Origin: Catenulispora sp. MAP5-51
GTDB lineage: Bacteria; Actinomycetota; Actinomycetes; Streptomycetales; Catenulisporaceae
DNA length: 64,000 nucleotides
Reading direction: 5' to 3'
Assembly: GCF_041261205.1 (NCBI RefSeq)
Contig: NZ_JBGCCH010000027.1
Location: 62,001 to 126,000 of the forward strand
Shown one piece after another: positions 14,928-22,069 of the stretch (position 1 is its first letter; each line of letters opens with the position of its first letter). Made by a program: the position numbers and the translations under genes. Below the pieces are notes generated by a model, which was given only the letters and a program-made list of their open reading frames with translations, was not told the origin of the DNA and made no database searches.

Positions 14928-15419
14928 ATGGAGGAGGCAGAGGAACGTCGAAAGTGGACGCTGCTCACCTCCCACGGACACGTCCTCGTGGAGATCGCCC
15001 GCAATCCGCGGGCCCGCGTGCGGGACATCAGCGCGATCATCGGCATCACCGAGCGCGCCACCCAGGCCATCATCGCCGACCTCGAACGGGCCGGATACGT
15101 CCAGCGTGTCCGGGTCGGACGGCGCACGCGCTATGTGGTGCACATGGAGAATCCGTTCCGGCACTCGGCGCAGGACGGTCTGCTGGTGGGGCCGTTCCTG
15201 GAGATGCTCGCCGGCACCACCGACTTGGTCGGCTCCATGGCGCTCGAGGAAGGCGTCCCCGCCGAAGACCTCGTGATGGGCCCCGTCGTCGCGCTGCCGG
15301 ACCCGCTCGCCGCGGTTGCCGACCCGCGCGCCGCGGCCGCCGAGCCGACCGTCGTCGCGCCGATGCCCCTGACCGCCTCGGAGCCCGCGATCCCGGAGTT
15401 CCCAGAGTTCCCGACGTAG
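14928..15419 (+). CDS. Winged-helix transcriptional regulator, paralogue 2 of 3
   Basis: A 163-residue regulator with the same N-terminal winged helix as the genes at 12420 and 15538 (TLLTSHGHVLVEIARNPRAR, GITERATQAIIADLERAGYV). The ATG at 14928 is six bases after TATGGT, consistent with a leaderless start. The C-terminal half is a Pro/Ala/Glu-rich tail ending in PEFPEFPT. The stop codon lies inside a hexapeptide-coding repeat; the next repeat has TTG where this one has TAG, and without it the frame would run 28 more codons to 15503. Confidence 0.82.
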   Translation: MEEAEERRKWTLLTSHGHVLVEIARNPRARVRDISAIIGITERATQAIIADLERAGYVQRVRVGRRTRYVVHMENPFRHSAQDGLLVGPFLEMLAGTTDLVGSMALEEGVPAEDLVMGPVVALPDPLAAVADPRAAAAEPTVVAPMPLTASEPAIPEFPEFPT

Positions 15420-15470
15420 CCAGAGTTCCCGACGTTGCCAGAGTTCCCGGCGTTGCCAGAGTTCCCGGGG
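15390..15470 (+). repeat. 18-base repeat encoding PEFPTL units across a stop codon
   Basis: Units of the form GAGTTCCCGACGTTGCCA repeat about four times with small changes. The first full unit has TAG in place of TTG and ends the upstream gene. The later units stay in frame (PEFPTL, PEFPAL) to a TAA at 15501-15503. Confidence 0.85.
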
Positions 15471-15537
15471 CCCCCGCCCGGCGGGGAATACCCGAAGAAT
15501 TAATCACGATTCGCGCTTCCGCGGGTATCATCGCGAC

Positions 15538-15882
15538 GTGGCAGCAGGCGACGGCAGACGCGACGCATGGACGTTGCTCACCTCGCACGGCCACGTCCTG
15601 GTGGAGATCGCCCGCGATCCGCAGGCCCGGATCAGGGAGCTGAGCGCCGCGGCCGGGATCACCGAGAGGGCGACCGCCGCGATCGTCGCCGACCTGGTGG
15701 CCGCCGGATACGTGACCCGCAGCCGGGTCGGGCGGCGCAACCACTACGCCGTGAACCTGGATCTGGGCTTCCGCCACACGGCGCAGCGCGATCTGCGGGT
15801 GGGCCCCTTCTTGGCCTTGCTGTCGGGGCAGCCCTTCGCCGAGACGGCTGTGGACCGGGATAAATCACTCAAGGACGTGTGA
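15538..15882 (+). CDS. Winged-helix transcriptional regulator, paralogue 3 of 3
   Basis: A 114-residue regulator, the shortest of the three paralogues and nearly all winged helix: SHGHVLVEIARDPQARIREL, GITERATAAIVADLVAAGYV, SRVGRRNHYAVN, then a short VGPFL block. The GTG start follows TATCAT by six bases, so it is probably leaderless. It lies directly before a Ser/Thr kinase gene (28 bases), and the two may be linked functionally, though each probably has its own promoter. Confidence 0.82.
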   Translation: MAAGDGRRDAWTLLTSHGHVLVEIARDPQARIRELSAAAGITERATAAIVADLVAAGYVTRSRVGRRNHYAVNLDLGFRHTAQRDLRVGPFLALLSGQPFAETAVDRDKSLKDV

Positions 15883-15910
15883 AGCAGCGGATCGCGGTTA
15901 TCGGGCTGCG

Positions 15911-17032
15911 GTGAGTCTTACCGCTGTGAGCCAGGGTCTGTTGGGAAACCGCTACCGGCTCGGTGAGCGCATCGGGCTGGGCGGTGCGGCCGAGATCTAC
16001 CAAGCCGCCGACTTCCACCTGCGGCGCGCCGTCGCGGTCAAGGTCCTCAAGACCGGCGCGGACCGCCCCGACTTCGCCGCGCGCTTCGCCGAGGAGGCAC
16101 GGCTGCTGGCCGCGGTCGGCCATCCGAACCTCGTCCCGCTGTTGGACGCCGGCCGCGACGGCGCGTGGCGCTACCTCGTGATGCCGCTGATCCACGGCGA
16201 GGATCTGGCCCGGATCATCGGGCGCGGACCACTGCCGCCGGCGGAGGTCGCGCGGCTGGGAGTCGCGCTGGCCGACGCGCTGGACCACATCCACTCGCGC
16301 GGCATAGTCCATCGCGACCTGAAGCCGGCCAACGTCCTCGTGGAACCGGACGGCGGGATCTTCCTGGCCGACTTCGGGATCGCCCACGCGTGGGACGGGC
16401 CGGTGCACACCGGCAGCGGCCTGGTGGTGGGTACCGCCGGATACATGGCGCCGGAGCAGGCACAGGGCTCCGGCCCGATGCCCGCCTCGGACGTGTTCTG
16501 TCTCGGGCTGGTCCTGCTGGAAGCGCTCACCGGACAGCCTGAGTATCCCGGTCCGGCCCAGGACCGCATCGCCGGCGTGGTCACCAGGTCGCCGCGCATC
16601 CCGGCAGGACTTTCGCCGCGATGGCGTGCGCTGCTCGCCGCGACGCTGCGCCGCGAGCCCGAGAAGCGTCCGTCGGCGGGGCAACTGCGGGACCTGATCC
16701 GCGCGGAATGCGAGCAGGCCGCCCCGGCCGGGCCGGTCCACCCGCGGCACCGCCGGCCGGCCGAGACGACAGCACAGGCAGCACAGGCAGCACAGGCAGC
16801 GACAGCTCCGCCTCCCGCGCCACCGTTTATCGCCGATCCGACTGGACACCCGGAGGACTCCGCCGGATCCGCCGGATCGGTGGACACGGAGCGATGCGGG
16901 AGGAGCGACTTCAATGATCGAGACCTCAAGCGACGACGTCATAGCCGTCCTCACCCACGATCATCGGGAAATCCGGGCACTGTTCGACGAGCTGGCCAGG
17001 ACGCGGGACAGCGCCGATCCGAAGCGGCGTAA
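15911..17032 (+). CDS. Serine/threonine protein kinase (PknB-type catalytic domain)
   Basis: A 373-residue soluble kinase. The glycine loop is IGLGGAAEIY, the ATP lysine is in AVKVL, the catalytic loop is HRDLKPANV, DFG is present in LADFGIAHAW, and the APE motif is YMAPEQA. The domain occupies residues 12-270. A low-complexity Ala/Pro tail follows and there is no membrane segment or PASTA domain. The start is GTG 15911 or the in-frame GTG 15926. Its last 119 bases overlap the hemerythrin gene in another frame, and the end of the tail is basic and unlike kinase tails, so the natural stop may have been lost. Confidence 0.88.
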   Translation: MSLTAVSQGLLGNRYRLGERIGLGGAAEIYQAADFHLRRAVAVKVLKTGADRPDFAARFAEEARLLAAVGHPNLVPLLDAGRDGAWRYLVMPLIHGEDLARIIGRGPLPPAEVARLGVALADALDHIHSRGIVHRDLKPANVLVEPDGGIFLADFGIAHAWDGPVHTGSGLVVGTAGYMAPEQAQGSGPMPASDVFCLGLVLLEALTGQPEYPGPAQDRIAGVVTRSPRIPAGLSPRWRALLAATLRREPEKRPSAGQLRDLIRAECEQAAPAGPVHPRHRRPAETTAQAAQAAQAATAPPPAPPFIADPTGHPEDSAGSAGSVDTERCGRSDFNDRDLKRRRHSRPHPRSSGNPGTVRRAGQDAGQRRSEAA

Positions 17033-17486
17033 GAACCTGGCCGACCGGGTCACGATCGAGCTCGTCCGGCACGCGACGGTCGAGGAGCAGTTCCTGTACC
17101 CCGCGGTGCGGCTCAACGTCGACGGCGGCGCGGACCTGGCCGACCGCGAGATCCACGAGCACGCGCTGGTCGAGCAGAGCCTGAAGGAACTCCACGGGAT
17201 GCAGCCCGGCGACGCGGCGTTCGAGGCGACGCTGCAGCTCGTCGTCGACCTGGTCACCGTGCACATCGCCGAAGAGGAACGGATCCTGTTCCCCCGGCTG
17301 CGGTCCGTCTGCACCGCCGAGGACCTCGCGGCGATCGGCAAGATGGTCTCGGCGGCCAAGAAGCTCGCCCCCACCAGGCCCCATCCCGGCGCGCCCGACA
17401 CGCCGCCGGGGAATCTCACCGCTCCCGGCCTCGGTGTCGTCGACCGGATCCGCGACGCGTTCAGCGGTCGCGGGCGCGAAGTCTGA
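16914..17486 (+). CDS. Hemerythrin HHE-domain protein
   Basis: A 190-residue helical protein that should bind a di-iron site and O2 or NO. The ligand pattern is visible as HDHREIRALF (residues 15-24), HATVEEQFLYP, EIHEHALVEQ and HIAEEERILFP. The ATG has GGGAGGAG about eight bases upstream, inside the 3' end of the kinase gene. A second hemerythrin, fused to an SRPBCC domain, lies at 19397. A role in redox or oxygen sensing is inferred from the family. Confidence 0.92.
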   Translation: MIETSSDDVIAVLTHDHREIRALFDELARTRDSADPKRRKNLADRVTIELVRHATVEEQFLYPAVRLNVDGGADLADREIHEHALVEQSLKELHGMQPGDAAFEATLQLVVDLVTVHIAEEERILFPRLRSVCTAEDLAAIGKMVSAAKKLAPTRPHPGAPDTPPGNLTAPGLGVVDRIRDAFSGRGREV

Positions 17487-17534
17487 GCTTGAAGCCAGAA
17501 GCCTGAAGCCTGAACACCCCGAAGGAGTAGCAGG

Positions 17535-17882
17535 GTGATGACGAACGAATTCGACGTCCACACCGCCACCGAGGCGGACCAGGAACTCGGCGAGGGCACC
17601 GCCGCCCGGCCGCGGGACGTCTCACTGCTCGACGACCAGCAGCGGGCGGCCTTCCTCGGCGAATGGCAGTCGGTGCAGACCGGTTTCGCCACCAGCCCGC
17701 AGCAAGCCGTCGAGGCCGCCGAACGGCTGGTGGCCGCGCTCGCCGAGAACGTCGCCCGCGTGGTCGCCGAGATCGCGGACTCGGTGAGAAGACCCGCCGC
17801 GGACCAAATTCCCGACGAGGAGACCTGGCGCGCGCAACTGCTGCGCTGTCGCGAGGCGTTCCATCTCCTCATCGACAGCTGA
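17535..17882 (+). CDS. Conserved actinobacterial hypothetical protein
   Basis: A 115-residue soluble helical protein. FLGEWQSVQTGFATSPQQAV followed by AAERLVAAL resembles a short module common in actinomycete stress loci, in which a W-x-x-VQ-x-x-F core precedes AV-x-x-A-x-x-LV; no function is known to me. The GTG at 17535 has AAGGAG seven bases upstream; ATG 17538 is the next codon and is equally possible. It sits between the hemerythrin and a small membrane protein, all on one strand. Confidence 0.72.
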   Translation: MMTNEFDVHTATEADQELGEGTAARPRDVSLLDDQQRAAFLGEWQSVQTGFATSPQQAVEAAERLVAALAENVARVVAEIADSVRRPAADQIPDEETWRAQLLRCREAFHLLIDS

Positions 17883-17943
17883 CATCGCCGCGCGAAGCGG
17901 CATCGGGAGCACGACAAGCAGCGAACCAGAGGAGTGGTCACAG

Positions 17944-18186
17944 ATGACGAACATCATCGACGAGAGTGTCGGCCTGCTCCAGGCAGCCGGACACAAGGTG
18001 CAGGACGGCGTCGGCGCTGTCCAGAAGCAGGCCCAGAAGCAAGCGCAGAAGCAGACGAAGAAGCGGAAGAAGTCCGCTTGGCCCATGCGCGTGATCGGCG
18101 TCGCGGCCTCCATAGCCGGGGCGGTGGCGGCGTTCTTCGCCGGCAGCAGGCTGGTTCGCTCCCGGCTCGGCCGGCGCGGGCGGTGA
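17944..18186 (+). CDS. Small single-pass membrane protein with basic Gln-rich segment
   Basis: An 80-residue protein. Residues 27-44 contain the repeat QKQAQKQAQKQTKKRKK, followed by one hydrophobic segment (about 50-68, VIGVAASIAGAVAAFFAG) and a basic end. GGAG lies eight bases before the ATG. No family recognised; the topology suggests a membrane-bound protein with an exposed positively charged helix. Confidence 0.65.
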   Translation: MTNIIDESVGLLQAAGHKVQDGVGAVQKQAQKQAQKQTKKRKKSAWPMRVIGVAASIAGAVAAFFAGSRLVRSRLGRRGR

Positions 18187-18204
18187 TCCGCCGATGGGCA
18201 TCCG

Positions 18205-18666
18205 ATGAGCCCGGCTGTCGCCATGGACTACGGAAGCCCGCGGACGCGGCCGGGTGGATCGGAAACCGGACGGACCGTCGTCACGATCCACATACCGGCC
18301 CAGGCCGAGTACATCGCGGTCCTGCGCGGCGCGTGCGCGCAGCTCGCGCCGCGGCTGGGCTGCAGCCCGGCCGAGACCGCCGACCTGCAGTTGGTGGTGG
18401 ACGAGGCGTGCGGGTTCCTGCTGCGCAACTGCCTCACGGCCGGCGACCCGGACCACGACGGCGGGCTGGCGGCGGCCTTCGTCGTCGAAGGCCCGAGCCT
18501 GCACATCACCCTGGAGATGCAGGCCGACGTTTTCATCTCCCCGGACGACGACGAGTTCGCCGACGCCATCCTCACCGCGCTGGTGGATCACTTCGCATGG
18601 CATGTGGAGGACTCGGCCGTCCGCGTGGAGATCCGGAAACAGCGCGCGGACGGGAGGCACGAATGA
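18205..18666 (+). CDS. Anti-sigma factor, RsbW-like ATPase, coupled to a broken sigma gene
   Basis: A 153-residue protein of the RsbW-like class that pairs with SigB/SigF-type sigma factors in actinomycetes. Recognisable features are the LGCSPAETADLQLVVDEACG helix, which contains the degenerate N box, and the ISPDDDEFADAILTALVDHF C-terminal region. Its stop codon overlaps the ATG of the next gene (ATGA), the usual sign of an anti-sigma/sigma pair. The sigma gene has lost its central regions, so this regulator appears to have lost its cognate target or has acquired another. Confidence 0.78.
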   Translation: MSPAVAMDYGSPRTRPGGSETGRTVVTIHIPAQAEYIAVLRGACAQLAPRLGCSPAETADLQLVVDEACGFLLRNCLTAGDPDHDGGLAAAFVVEGPSLHITLEMQADVFISPDDDEFADAILTALVDHFAWHVEDSAVRVEIRKQRADGRHE

Positions 18667-18984
18667 ACACGACAGCCCTTGTGACCGACCAGGAACGGGC
18701 CCGCGAGTCCGTCGTGACCGACCAGGAACGGGCCCGCGAGCGGTCCGAGGCGCGGGACGCGCTGTTCCACCTGCACGAGCTTCCCGCTGACGACCCCGAG
18801 TACGAGGCCCTCGCTGTTGCACCGGCTGACCGGCCGGGAGAAGCGGATCCTGCTCATGCGCTACTTCCGGAACATGTCGCAGGCCGAGATCGGTGCCGAG
18901 CTGCACGTCTCGCAGATGCAGGTGTCGCGGCTGCTGTCCCAGATCCTGGAGCGGCCGCGGCATCGGCTGGGTGTGGCGGGCTGA
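18663..18984 (+). pseudogene. SigB/SigF-type sigma factor gene with internal deletion
   Basis: The first part encodes a typical actinomycete SigF-like N terminus (LFHLHELPADDPEYEAL). The rest, in a different frame, encodes a full sigma region 4: LLHRLTGREKRILLMRYFR then MSQAEIGAELHVSQMQVSRL, ending at TGA 18984. The two meet at about 18813. Regions 2 and 3, normally about 150-180 codons, are missing and the frame is shifted, so no working sigma factor can be made. The N terminus also contains a 27-base tandem duplication. The upstream anti-sigma gene overlaps it by four bases. Confidence 0.85.
18681..18740 (+). repeat. 27-base direct repeat in the sigma pseudogene
   Basis: The string encoding VTDQERARE (GTGACCGACCAGGAACGGGC and the next seven bases) occurs at 18681-18707 and 18714-18740, separated by six bases. 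It is a local duplication within the decayed gene. Confidence 0.9.
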
Positions 18985-19095
18985 CCTGAGCGGACGCCCC
19001 GCCTGGGCTACGCACAGTCACGTTTGCCCGGGCACGGCCGGGGGCACGAGGGCCGTGTCGGGGTGTGAAGCCGCCACTCTGGCGGAGGTGAAGCC

Positions 19096-19356
19096 ATGAC
19101 GTGCGAAGAAGAGTTCAACGCCTTGCGGCGGGCCGAGAGGGATCTGGCCGCCTGGAGGCGACTGCATTCCGGCCCGGGCGACGTTCCCGAGGCCGAAGTC
19201 CGGCAGCGATCCGCGGAATTGAGCGCAGCTCTCCGCGAGCGGCAGGACGCCTACAACAGGTGCCGGGGTGCGAAGACCGCGCACGACGCCTTCGAGGCGC
19301 TGATGCGGGACGCATCCGGTGCACCGCTCGGTGGTGGTGCCGGGCCGCCCATGTAG
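19096..19356 (+). CDS. Hypothetical protein, 86 residues
   Basis: A small charged helical protein (FNALRRAERDLAAWRRLH, then ELSAALRERQDAYNRCRGAK) resembling a short coiled coil. CGGAGGTG lies before the ATG. No family recognised. It lies 41 bases before the SRPBCC-hemerythrin gene and may be cotranscribed. Confidence 0.65.
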   Translation: MTCEEEFNALRRAERDLAAWRRLHSGPGDVPEAEVRQRSAELSAALRERQDAYNRCRGAKTAHDAFEALMRDASGAPLGGGAGPPM

Positions 19357-19396
19357 GGCGCCGCCCGGCGCCGCACAGGAGAAGGGATCGAAATAG

Positions 19397-20323
19397 ATGA
19401 ACGACGTGACGAAGTCCGTGGATGTCCACGTCCCGCTTCGGACCGCCTACAACCAATGGACCGACGTCGAGTCCTTCCCGCACTTCATGTCCGGCGTCAT
19501 CGCGGTGCGCCGGGTCGACGACCGGCACACGCACTGGGTGACCGAGGTCGGCGGCGCGCGGCGGGAGTTCGACGCCGAGATCGTCGAGCAGCTGCCCGAT
19601 GAGCGCATCGCGTGGCGCAGCGTCGACGGCGACGTACGGCACGGAGGAGTCGTGACGTTCGAGCCGATCTCCGACCGCGAGACCCGGGTCACCGTGGACC
19701 TGGCCTGGGAACCGGGCGGATTGCTGGAGAAGGCCGGCGGCGCCGTCGGCTTGGACCGTCTCCAGATCCAGGCCGACCTTGAGCGGTTCCGCCAGTACGT
19801 GGAAGAGAAGTCGCCTGGCGACGGGACCGTCCCGGCCACCCCGGCCACTCCGAACAGCCCAGACACCCCGGCCACCCATGACGACGTCGTCGCCGTCCTG
19901 GTCTCCCAGCACGCCCAGCTGAAGGACCTGATGGCGCGGACCTCGAACGCCGAGGGGGATGAGAAGCACCGGCTGTTCTCCGAGGTCGTGCGCGAACTGC
20001 GCTCGCACGAGCTCGGCGAGCAGCGCGTGGTCCACCCCGTGACGCGCTCCTGCATCGAGAACGGCGAGCGGACGGCCGCCGACCGGCTGGGCGAGGAGGA
20101 GCGGGCCGACCAGCTGATCGCCGAAGCCGAAGTCGCGAACGTGACCGCGGACTCCGAGGAGTTCGACGCCTGGTTCGAGCGGCTGCGCAAGGCCGTCCTC
20201 AACCACGCCGAACACGAGGAACGCGAAGAGTTCCCGAAGCTGCGCCAGGAATTGAGCCCGGCTCGGCTGCACGCGATGGCCGACGAGTTGGTCGCGGTGC
20301 AGACCGCCGCGAATCTGGGTTAG
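19397..20323 (+). CDS. SRPBCC (polyketide-cyclase-like) and hemerythrin fusion protein
   Basis: A 308-residue two-domain protein. Residues 1-140 form an SRPBCC/START-like ligand-binding fold typical of stress-associated COQ10-like proteins (VPLRTAYNQWTDVESFPHFM, ERIAWRSVDG, GLLEKAGG). After a Pro/Thr linker, residues 163-305 form a hemerythrin domain (SQHAQLKDLM, RELRSHELGEQRVVHP, NHAEHEEREEFPKL). It would combine a hydrophobic ligand pocket with a di-iron sensor. The stop codon overlaps that of the convergent RsbA-like gene. Confidence 0.88.
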   Translation: MNDVTKSVDVHVPLRTAYNQWTDVESFPHFMSGVIAVRRVDDRHTHWVTEVGGARREFDAEIVEQLPDERIAWRSVDGDVRHGGVVTFEPISDRETRVTVDLAWEPGGLLEKAGGAVGLDRLQIQADLERFRQYVEEKSPGDGTVPATPATPNSPDTPATHDDVVAVLVSQHAQLKDLMARTSNAEGDEKHRLFSEVVRELRSHELGEQRVVHPVTRSCIENGERTAADRLGEEERADQLIAEAEVANVTADSEEFDAWFERLRKAVLNHAEHEEREEFPKLRQELSPARLHAMADELVAVQTAANLG

Positions 20324-21300
20324 ACGACCCGGCTGGTGCCCCCGAAGCGAGCACGGACAACGGTTCCCTGCCCCGGCGCCGAGCGGATCTGCAACAGGTC
20401 GCACACCTGGTTGGCGATCCACAGCCCGGCCTTCCCGCCCAGCCCGCCGGAAGGCCGGCGCCGCCCGGCCAGGGGATCGGTGATCACACCGTCGTCCCGC
20501 ACCTCGCACACCAGGGCCGCGACGTCGCGCCACAGGCGCAGGACACCCGCTCCCCCGCCGTACTTGATGCTGTTCGCCGCGAGCTCGCTGACGACCAGGA
20601 CGGCGTCGTCCGCGCCCCGGCCGCCCAGCACGGGCTCGGCGAACTTCGCGACGTGAGCGCGCAGCTCCCTGAGGCCGGCCAGATCGAAGCCGAGTTCCCA
20701 CACCGGCCCCGAGGGTTCCTCCAGGGGATCATCGGACATGGCGGTCTGGCCGAACCCGGATCGCGAGTAGCTGGCACTGGGTTCTCTGGTGTCGTGGTCG
20801 ACGACGGTGGGATGGCTTTGCCGCGCGCCGTCGAGGACCGGCTGCGCCAGCGCTTCGGTGTCATAGGGACACAGCAGCCACCAGGCCGGTCCGTTGTCGA
20901 AGGCGGTGTTGAGCAGGTGCTCGTGGGTGCGGCATTCGGTGATCTCGCTGGGGGTGCGGCCGCTCCAGATCGGTTCGCCGATCCCCCGGAAGCCCCGCGG
21001 CGCGGGCAGGTTGCGGTCGACCCAGTCCTGCCAGGCCGGGATGATGCGGGCGGGGTTGCGGCCGGTGCCGGCCATGTCGAGGAACTCGACGCGGTCGGCG
21101 TCGCGGCCCAGCGCCCGCCGCAGCGCCGCGGCGCGGGCCGCGACGACGGCGACCAGCACCGCCTCGCCGGCGTCGAGCCCGTCGCGCACGAAGGCGGTGG
21201 CACCGGCCAGGAACTGCTCATCCCCGGAATACAGAAACGCCTCGTGGCGGAAGGACTCCGCCGGATCGAGGGTCTGAGCAGCGAAGGGAAGCCTGCTCAT
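20320..21300 (-). CDS. RsbA-like regulator: MEDS domain plus anti-sigma ATPase domain
   Basis: A 326-residue protein of the anti-sigma RsbA family. Residues 1-180 are a MEDS/DcmR-like sensory domain (RHEAFLYSGDEQFLAGATAF, FLDMAGTGRNPARIIPAW, WWLLCPYDTEAL). Residues 200-326 are a HATPase_c domain with the N box VVSELAANSIKYGGG and the glycine loop GLGGKAGLWIANQV. It probably senses a signal and controls a SigB-type partner-switching pathway. The start codon has GGTGAG upstream, and a SigB-like promoter lies at 21333-21357. Confidence 0.87.
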   Translation of the reverse strand: MSRLPFAAQTLDPAESFRHEAFLYSGDEQFLAGATAFVRDGLDAGEAVLVAVVAARAAALRRALGRDADRVEFLDMAGTGRNPARIIPAWQDWVDRNLPAPRGFRGIGEPIWSGRTPSEITECRTHEHLLNTAFDNGPAWWLLCPYDTEALAQPVLDGARQSHPTVVDHDTREPSASYSRSGFGQTAMSDDPLEEPSGPVWELGFDLAGLRELRAHVAKFAEPVLGGRGADDAVLVVSELAANSIKYGGGAGVLRLWRDVAALVCEVRDDGVITDPLAGRRRPSGGLGGKAGLWIANQVCDLLQIRSAPGQGTVVRARFGGTSRVV

Positions 21301-21332
21301 GCTCTCACCTCACCATGAACGACTGACCACGC

Positions 21333-21357
21333 ATTACCGCTCCGGCGCGGGCTAAAC
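21333..21357 (-). promoter_or_regulatory. SigB-like promoter upstream of the RsbA-like gene
   Basis: On the minus strand GTTT (21357-21354), a 15-base spacer and GGTAAT (21338-21333) resemble the SigB-type consensus. It lies 33 bases before the start codon, a normal distance. Confidence 0.5.
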
Positions 21358-21673
21358 GAACAAATGGGCGAGGAATGGCCGCGATCCGGCCTCGATTCGG
21401 TCACGCCGGACGCGCTCCGCGCCTGTCGCGAGCGCGCCCGCCGCCGGAGCTCGACAAACGATTCCGGTCTTGGCCCCGGCCGGTGCCCGCTGAGAATATG
21501 CTTCAGGACCCTTCGGTGCCCGAGTCGAACGTCTGGGTGAACCCACCCCCGAAGTCTAAAACACGAGACATAATTCATGTATCAGTTGACAGAGTTGTCG
21601 GCGATGCCGAAAGCTGGAGCCGCCACCGACGGCGGCCCGACGCCGCATCGGGGCCCATACCAAGGAGCCGGCC
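21358..21673. other. Intergenic region between divergent signalling genes
   Basis: About 370 bases (21301-21673) separate the RsbA-like and STAS genes. Open frames exist but have no ribosome site or recognisable product. A TTGACA lies at 21589-21594 without a good -10 at 17 bases, and the 21550-21600 portion is AT-rich for this genome. The STAS promoter is probably here. Confidence 0.4.
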
Positions 21674-22021
21674 ATGGAGTTCTCTAGTACCGCGACACGG
21701 ATCGCGGACCGCGTGGTCCTCACCGTCGCCGGCGACGTCGACCTCGCCGCCCACGCCCGGTTCCAGAACGACCTCGACCAGGCCTGGGACGCCACCTGCG
21801 ACCTGGTCATCGACTGCTCCCGCATCACCTTCCTGGACTCCATGGGGCTGCGCGTCCTGGTCCACGCCATGCAGCGGGCCGCCGCCAACGGCCGCGACAT
21901 CGCCCTGGCCGCGCCCTCCGAACCGGTCCAGCGCGTCCTGGACCTGGCCGGCATCAGGACCCTGTTCACCGAGATCGGCCCGGTCCCGGACCCCGAAACC
22001 GATCCGGATCACGCCGTCTAA
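21674..22021 (+). CDS. STAS-domain anti-sigma factor antagonist
   Basis: A 115-residue single STAS domain. The phosphorylation loop ITFLDSMGLRVLV carries the conserved Ser (about residue 55), which is normally phosphorylated by an RsbW-type kinase to release the sigma factor. GGAG lies shortly before the ATG. Together with the RsbA-like, RsbW-like and HATPase genes in the preceding 10 kb it fits a partner-switching network (known from the families; the pairing here is inferred). Confidence 0.92.
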   Translation: MEFSSTATRIADRVVLTVAGDVDLAAHARFQNDLDQAWDATCDLVIDCSRITFLDSMGLRVLVHAMQRAAANGRDIALAAPSEPVQRVLDLAGIRTLFTEIGPVPDPETDPDHAV

Positions 22022-22069
22022 GCCTCGCGGGTCTGGGTACCCGCTCTCCCTGACGGCGAAAGGAGAATC

